Notes: generated from the sequence alone by a model not told the origin. 64,000 nt of DNA from Pimelobacter simplex (GCA_016803235.1 JADCLI010000004.1:124001-188000), one strand, 5' to 3'. Shown: positions 1 through 8,905, counted from the stretch's first letter. A program made the numbers and translations.

Positions 1-419
1 TCTGGCCGGCGTACTTCCGCACCCTCGACCACGCGCTCGCGCCGGGCGGAAGGGTCGCCCTGCAGGCGATCACGCTGCCCCACGACCGGATGCTCGCCAC
101 CGGCTCGACGCACACCTTCATCACCAAGTACATCTTCCCCGGCGGCGCGCTGCCGTCGGTCCGGGCGATCGACCAGGTGACGCACCGGCACACGAGCCTG
201 CGGATCACCGACGACCTCGCCATGGGCCGCCACTACGCGCCGACCCTCCAACGCTGGGACCGTGCCTTCCTCGCCGCGCACGAGCGGGTCGCGGACCTCG
301 GCTTCGACCCGACCTTCGTGCGGATGTGGCACTTCTACCTGGAGTACTGCCGTGCCGGCTTCGCGGCCGACTACATCGACGTGCACCAGCTGGTGCTGGC
401 CCGACAGGAGGAGGGGTGA
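1..419 (+). CDS. Cyclopropane-fatty-acyl-phospholipid synthase family methyltransferase (3' part only)
   Basis: Only the C-terminal ~138 codons lie in the window; the frame is open from base 3 and the N-terminal part is off the left edge. The visible protein has the hallmarks of the CFA synthase / mycolic-acid cyclopropane synthase family: a post-core stretch ending in an FPGGALPS-type segment and the C-terminal signature around 324-395 (MWHFYLEYCRAGF then a V-HQLVLAR end). The Cys of that signature corresponds to the conserved active-site-region cysteine of this family. Such enzymes add a methylene or methyl group from SAM to unsaturated acyl chains of membrane phospholipids. Its TGA (417-419) overlaps the GTG start of the next, paralogous gene, so the two are probably co-translated. 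Confidence 0.9.
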   Translation, partial: WPAYFRTLDHALAPGGRVALQAITLPHDRMLATGSTHTFITKYIFPGGALPSVRAIDQVTHRHTSLRITDDLAMGRHYAPTLQRWDRAFLAAHERVADLGFDPTFVRMWHFYLEYCRAGFAADYIDVHQLVLARQEEG

Positions 420-1651
420 GCACCACGGTCGCGGAGGACCTCGCGTCGGCGCTGCGTCCCTTCGTCGGCGGCGAGCTCCCGGTGCGCCTGATCGCCTGGG
501 ACGGTACGACGGCCGGCCCGGTCGGCGCGCCGGTCGTGGAGCTGCGCTCCCCGGACGCCCTGCGCCGGCTGCTCTGGCACCCCGGCGAGCTCGGCGCCGC
601 GCAGGCCTACGTGACCGGCGAGCTCGACGTACCCGGCGACCTGGACGCGGCGCTGACCCACGCCTTCGCGGTCGCATCCGACCGCGACCTGCCGAGCCGG
701 CCCTCGCTGCGCGCTCTCGCCGGGGCGGTGCGGACCGCCGTCGGGCTCGACCTGCTCGGCCGGCCGCCGGCCGCGCCCGCCACCCAGGCCCGGGTCCGCG
801 GCCGGCTGCACAGCAAGGACCGCGACCGGCGCGCGATCAGCCACCACTACGACACGACCGCGGACTTCTACTCGCTGGTCCTGGACGAGCGGACCATGGC
901 GTACTCCTGCGGCTACCACTCCTCGCCCGAGCAGCCACTGGCCGAGGCCCAGGAGGCCAAGCTCGACCTGGTCTGCCGCAAGCTCGGCCTGGAGCCGGGG
1001 ATGCGGCTGCTCGACGTCGGCTGCGGCTGGGGCTCGCTGTCGCTGCACGCCGCCGAGCACCACGGAGCCCGCGTCGTCGGCGTGACGATCTCGGCGGAGC
1101 AGCGGCGGTTCGCCGAGGCCGCGGCCCGGCGGCGAGGCGTGGCGGACCGGGTGGAGATCCGGCTCTGCGACTACCGCGACGCCGTACCGCTGCCGGGCGC
1201 CGAGTTCGACGCGGTCGCGTCGCTGGAGATGGGCGAGCACGTCGGCGAGCGGAACTACCCGACCTATGCGCGGGTCCTCCACGACGCGGTGCGCCCCGGC
1301 GGGCGGGTGCTGGTGCAGCAGATGTCGCGCGGGGCGAACCACCCCGGCGGCGGGCCGTTCATCGAGTCGTTCATCGCGCCGGACATGCACATGCGTCCGG
1401 TCGGAGCGACGATCGGCCTGCTGGAGGCGGCCGGACTGGAGCTGCGCGGCGTCGAGGCGCTGCGCGAGCACTACGTGCTGACCGTCGCCGGCTGGCTGGC
1501 GCGCTTCGAGGAGAACATCGAGGCGATCACCGCGCTCGTCGGCGAGGAGCTGGTCCGGGTCTGGCGGCTCTACCTCGTCGGCGGCTCGATGGCGTTCCGG
1601 GACGGGCGGATGGGCGTCGACCAGCTGCTGCTGCGCAGGCCGGTCGGATGA
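416..1651 (+). CDS. Second CFA-synthase-like SAM-dependent methyltransferase
   Basis: A 411-residue member of the same family as the preceding fragment. I chose the GTG at 416 because it overlaps the upstream stop by ATGA-type coupling and is preceded by an AGGAGGAG ribosome-binding site; an ATG at 326 would give an N-terminus encoded out of frame inside the previous gene. The SAM-binding motif LDVGCGWGSLSLH lies near residue 195, followed by EMGEHVGERNYPTY in the catalytic core. At the C-terminus the family's conserved Cys is replaced: the stretch reads YLVGGSMAF instead of YLEYCRAGF. That resembles the branch containing UfaM/BfaB-type enzymes (furan and 10-methyl fatty acids) more than true cyclopropane synthases; this is inference. 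It overlaps the DUF1295 gene by 4 bp. Confidence 0.9.
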   Translation: MSTTVAEDLASALRPFVGGELPVRLIAWDGTTAGPVGAPVVELRSPDALRRLLWHPGELGAAQAYVTGELDVPGDLDAALTHAFAVASDRDLPSRPSLRALAGAVRTAVGLDLLGRPPAAPATQARVRGRLHSKDRDRRAISHHYDTTADFYSLVLDERTMAYSCGYHSSPEQPLAEAQEAKLDLVCRKLGLEPGMRLLDVGCGWGSLSLHAAEHHGARVVGVTISAEQRRFAEAAARRRGVADRVEIRLCDYRDAVPLPGAEFDAVASLEMGEHVGERNYPTYARVLHDAVRPGGRVLVQQMSRGANHPGGGPFIESFIAPDMHMRPVGATIGLLEAAGLELRGVEALREHYVLTVAGWLARFEENIEAITALVGEELVRVWRLYLVGGSMAFRDGRMGVDQLLLRRPVG

Positions 1652-2460
1652 CCGTCCTCACCAGCATCGGGCTGTCCGTGGCCGCCGCGGCCGCGGTCAT
1701 GGCGCTCACCGCACTGGTCGCCCGCCGCCAGGGCCGGGTGGCCGTCGTCGACGTGGCCTGGGGGGCCGCGTTCGCCGCGGCCGCGCTGGCGTGTGGGGCC
1801 GGCGCGGTCCTGGCCGACGCGGGCACGCCGTGGCGGTCCGGGCTGGTCATGGCGCTGGTGGTGCTCTGGGGCGGACGGCTGGCCTGGCACATCGGGCGGC
1901 GGGCCGCCCAGCACCGCGGCGAGGACCCGCGCTACGAGAAGCTGCTCGGCGGCAGCCTCGCCGAGGTCGGCATGGCTCGGGCCGTGCGCAAGGTGTTCGC
2001 GCTGCAGGGCGCACTCGTCCCGGTCATCGCGCTGCCCGTCTCCGTCGGCATGGTTCTCCCGGTGCGCTGGGGTCCCCTCGTCGTGGTGGGCGTGCTGGTC
2101 TGGGCGGTCGGGCTCTTCTTCGAGGCGGTCGGCGACGCCCAGCTGGCGTCGTACCGCTCGCGGCCGCGGGACCAGCGCCCACCGGTCCTCGACACCGGGC
2201 TGTGGGCGTGGACCCGGCACCCGAACTACTTCGGCGACGCGTGCGTGTGGTGGGGCCTGTGGCTCGCCGGCGGGCTCGCCTCCGGATGGCTCGCGGGCCT
2301 GGCCACGGTCGTCGCGCCGGCCGCGATGACGTGGTTCCTGAGCGAGGCGACCGGGGCGAAGCTGATCGAGCAGACGATGATGCAGCGCCCGGGCTACCCG
2401 GAGTACGCCGCCCGGACGGCCCGCTTCCTCCCCCGTCCTCCCCGCGGTCGACTCATCTAA
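1648..2460 (+). CDS. DUF1295 family membrane protein (steroid 5-alpha-reductase fold)
   Basis: A 270-residue, strongly hydrophobic protein with about seven transmembrane segments. The C-terminal half carries the DUF1295/isoprenylcysteine-methyltransferase-like signature LWAWTRHPNYFGDACVWWG, followed by a tail with P-G-Y-x-E-Y. The ATG at 1648 overlaps the TGA of the upstream methyltransferase (ATGA), so it belongs to the same operon. DUF1295 genes are often found next to CFA-synthase-like methyltransferases in Actinobacteria and Proteobacteria. From the fold, an NADPH-dependent reduction of a lipid intermediate is plausible, but the reaction is not established. The substrate cannot be read from sequence. 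Confidence 0.85.
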   Translation: MTVLTSIGLSVAAAAAVMALTALVARRQGRVAVVDVAWGAAFAAAALACGAGAVLADAGTPWRSGLVMALVVLWGGRLAWHIGRRAAQHRGEDPRYEKLLGGSLAEVGMARAVRKVFALQGALVPVIALPVSVGMVLPVRWGPLVVVGVLVWAVGLFFEAVGDAQLASYRSRPRDQRPPVLDTGLWAWTRHPNYFGDACVWWGLWLAGGLASGWLAGLATVVAPAAMTWFLSEATGAKLIEQTMMQRPGYPEYAARTARFLPRPPRGRLI

Positions 2461-2469
2461 GGTCGTCTC

Positions 2470-3225
2470 GTGACTCAGGACCAGGAGTACCTGCGGCTGG
2501 CGTCGGCCGACAACTTCCGCGACGTGGCCGGCACCGGTTACGCGACGCGCGACGGCGGCAAGGTCCGCACCGGCGTGTTCTACCGCTCCAACGACCTGCG
2601 CCTCAGCGACGTCGACAGCGCCGCGCTGCACGCCATCGGGCTGACCGCGGTCATCGACCTGCGCTCCCCCGCCGAGATCGCCCTGCACCCCGACCCGGAG
2701 GTCCCCGGCGCCGAGAACCTGCACTTCGACGCCATCGGCATCCCGATCGAGCGGCTCTCCGGCCTCACCAGCCGGGCCGAGGCGGTCGCGCTGATGGACG
2801 AGGTCTACCGGGGCTTCGTCGTCGAGCAGCACTGCCGCACCGCGTTCGGCGGCGTGCTCCGCCAGCTCTCCACCGGTGGCCCCCAGCTCTTCCACTGCTC
2901 GCAGGGCAAGGACCGCACCGGCTGGGTCGCCGCCCTGCTGCTGCACCTCGCCGGCGTCGACGACCCGACCATCGAGAGCGACTACCTGCTCACCAACGCC
3001 CGCAGCGCCGCCTCCCGGGCGCGGGTCGAGGCCGAGATCGAGAAGCACGGCGGCCCCGGCCTGGTCGCCGTCTACGAGCCGACCCTCGTGGTCGACGTCG
3101 AGTACCTCGACGCCGCCTGGGCCGCCGTCGAGGAGCGGTACGGCGACCGGTCGGCGTACCTGCGCGACGGGCTGGGCCTCGACGACGAGACCCTGGCCCG
3201 CCTGCGCAGCCTGCTCCGGGACTGA
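2470..3225 (+). CDS. Tyrosine/serine protein phosphatase (MptpB-like)
   Basis: 251 residues from a GTG start 9 nt after the previous stop. The catalytic P-loop is His142-Cys143-x5-Arg149 (HCSQGKDRTG), matching the HCxxGKDRTG form of the Y_phosphatase3 family that includes mycobacterial PtpB. The N-terminus has the family's NFRDVAG-x-G-Y motif and a VFYRSNDL segment. These enzymes hydrolyse phosphotyrosine, phosphoserine or phosphoinositide esters through a Cys-phosphate intermediate. No signal peptide is visible, so it is probably cytoplasmic unless exported by an unrecognised route. It is convergent with the metallo-hydrolase gene and separated from it by a hairpin. Confidence 0.9.
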   Translation: MTQDQEYLRLASADNFRDVAGTGYATRDGGKVRTGVFYRSNDLRLSDVDSAALHAIGLTAVIDLRSPAEIALHPDPEVPGAENLHFDAIGIPIERLSGLTSRAEAVALMDEVYRGFVVEQHCRTAFGGVLRQLSTGGPQLFHCSQGKDRTGWVAALLLHLAGVDDPTIESDYLLTNARSAASRARVEAEIEKHGGPGLVAVYEPTLVVDVEYLDAAWAAVEERYGDRSAYLRDGLGLDDETLARLRSLLRD

Positions 3226-3229
3226 CCTC

Positions 3230-3261
3230 GAGTTCGTCGAGCAGGAGCGAGCGACGAACTC
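3230..3261. terminator. Hairpin between convergent genes
   Basis: Perfect 10-bp inverted repeat, GAGTTCGTCG and CGACGAACTC, with a 12-nt loop. It occupies most of the 41-bp gap between the phosphatase and the convergent metallo-hydrolase. No T-run is seen, as is usual for high-GC actinobacterial terminators. It shares the GTTCGTCGAG words of the dispersed repeats in this window, so it may be a repeat remnant acting as a bidirectional terminator. Confidence 0.6.
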
Positions 3262-3266
3262 ATGGG

Positions 3267-3887
3267 TCAGCCGAGGAGCTCCCGCTCCGCCGCGATGGTG
3301 GTGTCCTCGCCGTGCCCGGTGTGCACGACCGTGTCGCCGGGCAGGTCGAACAGCCTCGCCCGGATCGAGGCCTCCAGCGTGGGCCGGTCGCTGTAGGAGC
3401 GACCGGTCGCACCCGGCCCACCGTGGAAGAGCGTGTCACCGGTGAACACACACCCCAGCTCCGGGGCGTAGAGACACACCGCCCCCGGGGCATGGCCCGG
3501 GGTGTGCAGCACCTGCAGCGTCGTCCCGCCCACCTCCAGGGTCTGGCCGTCGGCCAGGTCGACGTCCCACAGGTACTGGGTGTGGGTGAGCTCCCACAGC
3601 GGCCGGTCGTCGGGGTGCAGCAGGATCGGGGCCCCCGCACCGTCGTTGACGGCCTCCCGCAGGGCGGGGGCGACCCGGACGTGGTCGTCATGGGCATGGG
3701 TGCACACGATCGCCTTGACCCGGCGGTCCCCGACGACGGCGAGGATGTCGTCGACGGAGTGGGGTGCGTCGATGACGATGCACTCGGTGTCGTCACCGAC
3801 GACCCAGACGTTGTTGTCGACGTCGAAGGTCTCGCCGTCGAGGCTGAACGTGCCGGAGGTGACGGCGTGGTCGACGCGTGCTGTCAC
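3267..3887 (-). CDS. MBL-fold metallo-hydrolase, mycothiol/formaldehyde-linked
   Basis: 206 residues with the metallo-beta-lactamase metal-binding motif HxHxDH at His64-Ala-His66-Asp-Asp68-His69, a later metal ligand in LHTPGHAPG and another in [10 protein letters not shown]. The GTG start (3887) overlaps the stop of the mycothiol-dependent alcohol dehydrogenase by 4 bp. MBL hydrolases of this size regularly follow S-(hydroxymethyl)mycothiol dehydrogenase genes in Actinobacteria. There they are thought to act as glyoxalase-II-like thioesterases, hydrolysing S-formylmycothiol to formate and mycothiol. The fold and metal site are read directly; the precise substrate is inferred from the neighbour. 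Confidence 0.88.
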   Translation of the reverse strand: MTARVDHAVTSGTFSLDGETFDVDNNVWVVGDDTECIVIDAPHSVDDILAVVGDRRVKAIVCTHAHDDHVRVAPALREAVNDGAGAPILLHPDDRPLWELTHTQYLWDVDLADGQTLEVGGTTLQVLHTPGHAPGAVCLYAPELGCVFTGDTLFHGGPGATGRSYSDRPTLEASIRARLFDLPGDTVVHTGHGEDTTIAAERELLG

Positions 3888-4999
3888 AGGATCACGACCG
3901 AGCGGAGCACGTCACCGTGGTGCATCTTCTCGAACGCCGCCTCGATGTCGCCGATCCCGATCTCCTCGGTCACGAACGCATCCAGGTCGAGGCGACCCTG
4001 CTGGTAGAGGTCGACCAGCATCGGGAAGTCACGACTGGGCAGGCAGTCGCCGTACCACGACGACTTCAACGCCCCACCACGACCGAACACGTCGATCAAC
4101 GGGATCTCCGGGACCTTCATGTCCGGGGTCGGGACGCCGACCAGCACGACCGTGCCGGCCAGGTCGCGGGCGTAGAACGCCTGCTTCCACGTCTCCGGAC
4201 GACCCACCGCCTCGACCACCACGTCCGCACCCTCGGCACCCTCGTAGGTCTCGCCACAGATCCGCTTGATCTCCTCCACCGGGTCCACCCGGCTCGAGTC
4301 GACCGTGTGGGTCGCGCCCATCTCCTTCGCCTTCGCCAGCTTCTTCGCGTCGATGTCGACCGCGATGATCGGCGAGGCACCCGCCAGCGCGGCACCCGCG
4401 ATCGCCGCCACCCCGACACCACCGCAGCCGATGACCGCGATCGACCTCCCGCGGCCCACCGCACCGGTGTTGATCGCCGCCCCGATGCCGGCCATCACGC
4501 CACACCCCAGCAGACCGACCGCGGCCGGACGAGCCTTCGGGTCGACCTTCGTGCACTGACCGGCCGCGACCAGGGTCTTCTCCGCGAACGCACCGATCCC
4601 CAGCGCCGGGGACAGCTCCGTCCCGGCACCCTCACCCTCGGCCAACGTCATCCTCTGCGTCGCGTTGTGGGTGTTGAAGCAATACTGCGCCTCACCGCGG
4701 CGACACGCCCGGCACTCACCACACACCGCCCGCCAGTTCAACACCACGAAGTCACCCGGAGCCACCCCCGTGACATCCGGACCGACCGCCTCGACGATCC
4801 CGGAGGCCTCGTGACCCAGCAGGAACGGGAAGTCGTCGTTGATCCCACCCTCGCGGTAGTGCAGGTCGGTGTGGCACACCCCGCACGAGAGCACCTTCAC
4901 CACCGCCTCGCCCGGACCCGGGTCGGGCACGTTGATCGTCACGACCTCCACCGGCGCCCCCTTCGCGAGCGCGACGACGGCCTTCACCTGCTGACTCAT
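3884..4999 (-). CDS. mscR: S-(hydroxymethyl)mycothiol dehydrogenase
   Basis: 371-residue zinc-dependent medium-chain alcohol dehydrogenase. It has catalytic-zinc residues in [10 protein letters not shown] and the [12 protein letters not shown] box. The structural-zinc loop, four cysteines, is in [15 protein letters not shown], and the NAD-binding glycine motif is in [14 protein letters not shown]. It oxidises the spontaneous adduct of formaldehyde and mycothiol, the actinobacterial counterpart of glutathione-dependent formaldehyde dehydrogenase. The ATG at 4999 was chosen because it is preceded by AGGAGAGGG and gives the normal family N-terminus; an ATG-initiated extension to 5041 lacks support. 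It forms a tight operon with the MBL hydrolase downstream and the reductase and lyase upstream, suggesting that the pathway encoded here releases formaldehyde. Confidence 0.92.
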   Translation of the reverse strand: MSQQVKAVVALAKGAPVEVVTINVPDPGPGEAVVKVLSCGVCHTDLHYREGGINDDFPFLLGHEASGIVEAVGPDVTGVAPGDFVVLNWRAVCGECRACRRGEAQYCFNTHNATQRMTLAEGEGAGTELSPALGIGAFAEKTLVAAGQCTKVDPKARPAAVGLLGCGVMAGIGAAINTGAVGRGRSIAVIGCGGVGVAAIAGAALAGASPIIAVDIDAKKLAKAKEMGATHTVDSSRVDPVEEIKRICGETYEGAEGADVVVEAVGRPETWKQAFYARDLAGTVVLVGVPTPDMKVPEIPLIDVFGRGGALKSSWYGDCLPSRDFPMLVDLYQQGRLDLDAFVTEEIGIGDIEAAFEKMHHGDVLRSVVIL

Positions 5000-5012
5000 G
5001 TACTCCCTCTCC

Positions 5013-5954
5013 TCACAGATCCAGGACGATCCGCGCGCCACGGCACCGCGACACGCAGGGCATCATCATCTCGCCGCTCTCGCGCTCCTCGTCGCTGAGG
5101 ACGTGGTCGCGATGGTCCGGCTCGCCTTCCAGGACGACCGTCTCACACGTGCCACAGACCCCCTCCTGGCAGGAGCTGAGCACCCGGATCCCGGCGTGGG
5201 TGAGCGCGTCGAGCACGGTCTGGTCCGCGGCCACGGGGATCTCGGTCCCGTCGGCGATCTCGACCACGAACGCGTGGTCACCCTCGCGCACCGCGTCGCC
5301 GTCGCCGGTGAACCGCTCGAGCACCAGGTGGGTGCCGGGGCGGGCGGCGGCGTAGTCCTCGAGGGCGGCGAGCAGGGGGCCCGGGCCGCACGCGTAGACG
5401 TCGGCGTCGGCACCGCCGAGCCCGTCGAGCGCGGCGGCCAGGTCGATCGGGCCGCCGTCGGTGTCGACGTGGCGGACCACCCGGTCGCCGTACGACGCCA
5501 GCTCGTCGACGTACGCCGCGGCGGCCTCGCTGCGCGCGAGGTGCAGCAGGCACCAGTCGGCGCCGGCGGCCTGTGCGGCGGCGGCCATCGGCAGGATCGG
5601 CGTGACCCCGATGCCGCCGGAGACGAGCACGATCCGGCGATCGCCGAGGACGAGCTCGAAGTTGTTGCGCGGTGCGGAGGTGACCAGCTCGTCGCCGACC
5701 GCCAGCGCGTGGTGGACGTGCCGGGAGCCGCCGCGGCCGTCGGTCTCCTCGAGCACCGCGATCCGCCAGGTGTCGGCGTCGGGTGCGGAGCACAGCGAGT
5801 AGGAGCGGGTGAGGTCGTCGGTGAGCACGAGGTCGACGTGCGCGCCGGGTGTCCAGCCGGGGAGCGGCGTACCGTTCACCGGCGCGAGGACCAGCTCACG
5901 GACCCGCTCGGCGACCTGGCGGGCCGCGGCGACCCGGACCCGGACCTCGCTCAT
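5013..5954 (-). CDS. PDR/VanB-type oxidoreductase (FMN or FAD, NAD(P)H, plant-type [2Fe-2S])
   Basis: 313 residues with the phthalate-dioxygenase-reductase layout. An N-terminal flavin-binding barrel carries [10 protein letters not shown], a nucleotide domain has the [12 protein letters not shown] motif, and a C-terminal [2Fe-2S] ferredoxin domain has cluster cysteines in CQEGVCGTC and a fourth Cys in MPCVSRC. It passes electrons from NAD(P)H to an oxygenase. No Rieske oxygenase is nearby; the obvious partner is the divergent P450 at 7727-8905, as in other P450 systems that use this reductase type (the fused P450RhF and the two-protein GcoA/GcoB). The start at 5954 overlaps the ammonia-lyase stop by ATGA; the in-frame ATG at 6020 lies inside the lyase gene. 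Confidence 0.9.
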   Translation of the reverse strand: MSEVRVRVAAARQVAERVRELVLAPVNGTPLPGWTPGAHVDLVLTDDLTRSYSLCSAPDADTWRIAVLEETDGRGGSRHVHHALAVGDELVTSAPRNNFELVLGDRRIVLVSGGIGVTPILPMAAAAQAAGADWCLLHLARSEAAAAYVDELASYGDRVVRHVDTDGGPIDLAAALDGLGGADADVYACGPGPLLAALEDYAAARPGTHLVLERFTGDGDAVREGDHAFVVEIADGTEIPVAADQTVLDALTHAGIRVLSSCQEGVCGTCETVVLEGEPDHRDHVLSDEERESGEMMMPCVSRCRGARIVLDL

Positions 5955-7624
5955 GAGCGGCCCTCGGCGGTCGCGACGACGGCGCCGGAGTGGACCAGCT
6001 CGACGGCCTTGCGCAGCCACGGGTAGAGCACGCGGTCCTGGGTGAGGTGCGCGACCGGCTCGCCCTGCTCGTCCTGGCTGCCGCGGACCAGTGCCCGGAC
6101 GGCGCGGCTGGTCGGGGCGAGCCCGTCCTCGGTGACCTCGTCCTGCAGGATCCGCAGGTCCAGCGCCTGGGCGGCCATGAGCAGCTCGATGGCGACGACG
6201 GCCTCGACGTTGGCGACGACCTGGCGGGCGTGCCGGCCGGCGTTGTTGGCCATCGAGACGTGGTCCTCCTGGTTGGCGCAGGTCGGGATCGAGTCGACGG
6301 AGTCGGGGTGGGCGAGGGTCTTGCAGTCGGAGACCAGCGCGGCGGCGAGGTACTGCGGCAGCATGTAGCCGCAGTCCATGCCGACCTGCGCGCTGTTGAC
6401 GAGCATGTCGGGCAGGCCGCGGTTGAGGGTGCCGTCGTCCATCCGGAACAGCCGGCGCTCGGTGATGCTGCCGATCTCGGTGACGGCGATGGCGAGGAAG
6501 TCCGCGGCGAAGGCCATGTACTCCGCGTGGAAGTTGCCGCCCGACACGGCCTTCAGCGAGCGCGGGAGGGCCGGGAAGATCAGCGGGTTGTCGGTGGCGG
6601 CGTTCATCTCGTTCTCGACCAGTCCGGAGACGAAGCGCAGGGTGTCGGTGATCGGGCCGAGGACCTGCGGCACGCAGCGCAGGGAGTAGGCGTCCTGCGG
6701 GGGCTGGCGGACCGGGTCGCGGTCGCGGTCGCCGTCGACCAGGCTCGCGCCGGTGAGCAGCTCCCTGATGCGGGCGGCGACCTCGACCTGGCCGGCCTGC
6801 CCGCGGGCCTCGTGCAGCTCGGCGATGAAGGCGTCGCCGAATCCCTTGAGCGCCTCGATCGACATCGCCGCGGTGACCAGGTTGGTGGCGAGCAGGTTCT
6901 GCGCGTCGTGCAGTGCGAGGGCGACCTGGGCGCAGGAGAAGGAGGTGCCGTTGAGCAGCGCGAGGCCCTCCTTCGCGGCGAGCGCGATCCGCTCCAGGCC
7001 GGCGTCGGCCATCGCCTGGGCGCCGGTGACGACCCGGTCGCCGTCGGCGAGGACCTCGCCGGAGTTCCGGACGTCCTCCTCGGCGCTCTCGCGGCCCTCG
7101 ACGCCCTTGGTCATCACGACCGCGAGGTGGGCGAGCGGGATCAGGTCACCGGACGCGCCGAGCGAGCCGTACTCCGGGATCGCCGGGTGCACCCCGGCGT
7201 TGAGCATGTCGACCACCAGCCGGGCGACCTCGGGCCGCACGCCGGAGTGGCCGGACAGCAGGCTGACCGCGCGGATCAGCATCGTCGCGCGGACCAGCTC
7301 GGGCTCGACGTACCGCCCGATGCCGGAGGCGTTGCTCAGGACCAGGCGGCGCGACAGCTCGGCCGCGTCGGCCGGGTCGGCGAAGGCCTGGCGGCCGGCG
7401 AGGGAGCCGAAGCCGGTGTTGATCGAGTAGATCGGCCGCTCCAGGCCCGTCGCCTCGACCCACTCCTGGCTCGCGCGCAGCCGCTCGTCGACGGCGGCGT
7501 CGAGCTCGACGCGGGCGCCGTGGCGGGCGACGGCGACGAGGTCGGAGAGCGTGAGCCGGGTGGCGCCGAGGACGACGACGCGGGCCTGTCGGTCGGCGGC
7601 GGACGTGGCCAGTTGAGCGGTCAT
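5951..7624 (-). CDS. Histidine/aromatic ammonia-lyase family enzyme (MIO-dependent), substrate uncertain
   Basis: 557 residues. The Ala157-Ser158-Gly159 triad, in GSLGASGDLIPLAH, forms the MIO electrophile. Tyr66 in YSINTGFGSLAG, QDAYSLRC, GGNFHAEYMA and ANQEDHVSMA match the catalytic and carboxylate-binding motifs of the HutH/PAL superfamily, and the Glu in NQED is HAL-like. However, the selectivity pair reads Ser97-Asn98 (LVLSNASGIG). Histidine ammonia-lyases have Ser-His there, tyrosine lyases His-Leu and phenylalanine lyases Phe-Leu. No hutU or hutI is present. The enzyme should eliminate ammonia or an amine from an aromatic or heteroaromatic amino acid, but histidine is not a safe assumption. 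It is longer than typical HutH (~510 aa). It is co-translated with the PDR reductase. Confidence 0.85.
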   Translation of the reverse strand: MTAQLATSAADRQARVVVLGATRLTLSDLVAVARHGARVELDAAVDERLRASQEWVEATGLERPIYSINTGFGSLAGRQAFADPADAAELSRRLVLSNASGIGRYVEPELVRATMLIRAVSLLSGHSGVRPEVARLVVDMLNAGVHPAIPEYGSLGASGDLIPLAHLAVVMTKGVEGRESAEEDVRNSGEVLADGDRVVTGAQAMADAGLERIALAAKEGLALLNGTSFSCAQVALALHDAQNLLATNLVTAAMSIEALKGFGDAFIAELHEARGQAGQVEVAARIRELLTGASLVDGDRDRDPVRQPPQDAYSLRCVPQVLGPITDTLRFVSGLVENEMNAATDNPLIFPALPRSLKAVSGGNFHAEYMAFAADFLAIAVTEIGSITERRLFRMDDGTLNRGLPDMLVNSAQVGMDCGYMLPQYLAAALVSDCKTLAHPDSVDSIPTCANQEDHVSMANNAGRHARQVVANVEAVVAIELLMAAQALDLRILQDEVTEDGLAPTSRAVRALVRGSQDEQGEPVAHLTQDRVLYPWLRKAVELVHSGAVVATAEGRS

Positions 7625-7690
7625 GGGCACATCGTCGCGGAGGGTCCGCGGACCCCGGCAACGCGGATTCTCATGACGCGGGAACCTTCG

Positions 7691-7720
7691 TTGTCCGGCC
7701 CTTCCGGCCGCTCCTACCGT
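7691..7720 (+). promoter_or_regulatory. Candidate leaderless promoter of the P450 operon
   Basis: TTGTCC (7691-7696), an 18-bp spacer, and TACCGT (7715-7720) followed 6 nt later by the ATG at 7727. No Shine-Dalgarno sequence precedes that ATG, which fits the leaderless transcripts common in Actinobacteria. Read by eye only. Confidence 0.4.
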
Positions 7721-7726
7721 CCCGGC

Positions 7727-8905
7727 ATGAACATCGCCGACGACCCGTACGACGACGCGAACCTGACCGATCCGTACCCGCTCTTCGAGCGGATGCGCGA
7801 GGCAGGTCCGGCCGTGTGGCTGGAGAAGTACGGCGTCGCGGCGTTCGCCAGGTTCGCCGAGGTGCGCGAGATCCTCGTCGACCACGAGACCTTCATCTCC
7901 GGGGCCGGCGTGGGGCCGCGGAACTATCACCACCAGCCGCCGTGGCGCAAGCCCGGCATCCTCGACTCCGACCCGCCGATGCACACGCCGCTGCGCACGG
8001 TGATGGCCGACGTGATCAGCCCGCGCAACATGCGCCCGCTGCGCGCCGGCTTCCAGGAGTTCGCGACACCCCTGGTCGACAAGCTGCTCGACCTGCGGGA
8101 GTTCGACGCGATCACCGACCTGGCCGAGCTGTTCCCGATCCGGGTCTTCGGCGACGCGGTCGGCATCCCGCGCGAGGGCCGCGCCGAGAACCTGCTGCCC
8201 CACGGCGCGATGAACTTCGCACAGTTCGGCCCCGAGGACGCCCGCTACGAGCACTACATGACGGCCGGCGAGCACACCGTCGAGTGGACGATGAACAACT
8301 GCGCCCGCGAGAACCTGAGCCCCGACGGGCTGGGGGCGAAGATCTGGGCGCACGCGGACGCCGGTGTCGTCGCGCCGGAGGAGGCGGCCGTGCTCGTGCG
8401 GGCGCTGCTCTCCGCCGGCCTCGACACCACCGTGATCGCGATCGGCAACACCCTGCGCTGCCTGACCGCGAACCCCGACCAGTGGGACCTCGTGCACGCC
8501 ACGCCCCGGCTCACGAGGTTCGCGATCGACGAGGCGCTGCGCTTCGAGTCGCCCTTCCAGTCGTTCTTCCGGACGACGTCGCGTGAGGTGTCGTTCGGCG
8601 GTGTGACACTGCCCGAGGACAGCAAGCTCATCGTCTTCCCCGGCGCCGCGAACCGCGACGTGGAGCGGTTCGGGCCGGACGCCGACCAGTACCGGATCGA
8701 GCGCGAGGCCGGCGGTCACCTCACCTTCGGGATGGGCATCCACCAGTGCGTCGGCCAGCCGATCTCCCGCCTGGAGATGGAGGTGCTGTTCGGTGAGCTC
8801 GCCCGGCGGGTGCGCTCGATCGAGCCGGCGGGCGACCCGGTGCCCTTCCTGCACAACACGCTGCGCGGCCTGAGCTCGCTGCCGGTGCGTATCGTCCCGG
8901 CATGA
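7727..8905 (+). CDS. Cytochrome P450, CYP199-like
   Basis: 392 residues. The heme-binding loop is FGMGIHQCVG with Cys341. The I-helix oxygen-activation motif SAGLDTT spans residues 229-235, and the ExxR pair is Glu269-Arg272. The N-terminal DPYPLFERMREAGPAVWLEK, EALRFESPFQSFFRTT and the closing NTLRGLSSLPV closely resemble CYP199A enzymes as I recall them. These hydroxylate or O-demethylate para-substituted benzoic acids, releasing formaldehyde from methoxy groups. It starts a two-gene plus-strand operon (ATGA overlap with the FAD oxidoreductase), divergent from the lyase-reductase-mscR operon. CYP199A2 uses a [2Fe-2S] ferredoxin; here no separate ferredoxin is nearby and the PDR-type reductase is the likely electron donor (inference). 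Confidence 0.9.
   Translation: MNIADDPYDDANLTDPYPLFERMREAGPAVWLEKYGVAAFARFAEVREILVDHETFISGAGVGPRNYHHQPPWRKPGILDSDPPMHTPLRTVMADVISPRNMRPLRAGFQEFATPLVDKLLDLREFDAITDLAELFPIRVFGDAVGIPREGRAENLLPHGAMNFAQFGPEDARYEHYMTAGEHTVEWTMNNCARENLSPDGLGAKIWAHADAGVVAPEEAAVLVRALLSAGLDTTVIAIGNTLRCLTANPDQWDLVHATPRLTRFAIDEALRFESPFQSFFRTTSREVSFGGVTLPEDSKLIVFPGAANRDVERFGPDADQYRIEREAGGHLTFGMGIHQCVGQPISRLEMEVLFGELARRVRSIEPAGDPVPFLHNTLRGLSSLPVRIVPA

Noticed and set aside
262..2460. Very long plus-strand ORF overlapping the methyltransferases
   Set aside because: Its first part is a high-GC shadow frame of low complexity (Arg/Pro/Gly-rich). Only the portion from 1648, DUF1295, has real domain features.
5951..7624. Standard histidine utilisation (hutH) annotation
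   Set aside because: The selectivity pair is Ser-Asn, the hut genes are absent and the neighbours belong to oxygenase chemistry; kept as lyase family with unknown substrate.
5990..8905. 971-codon plus-strand ORF covering the lyase gene
   Set aside because: The part before 7727 is a shadow of the minus-strand lyase. Only the P450 from 7727 is real.
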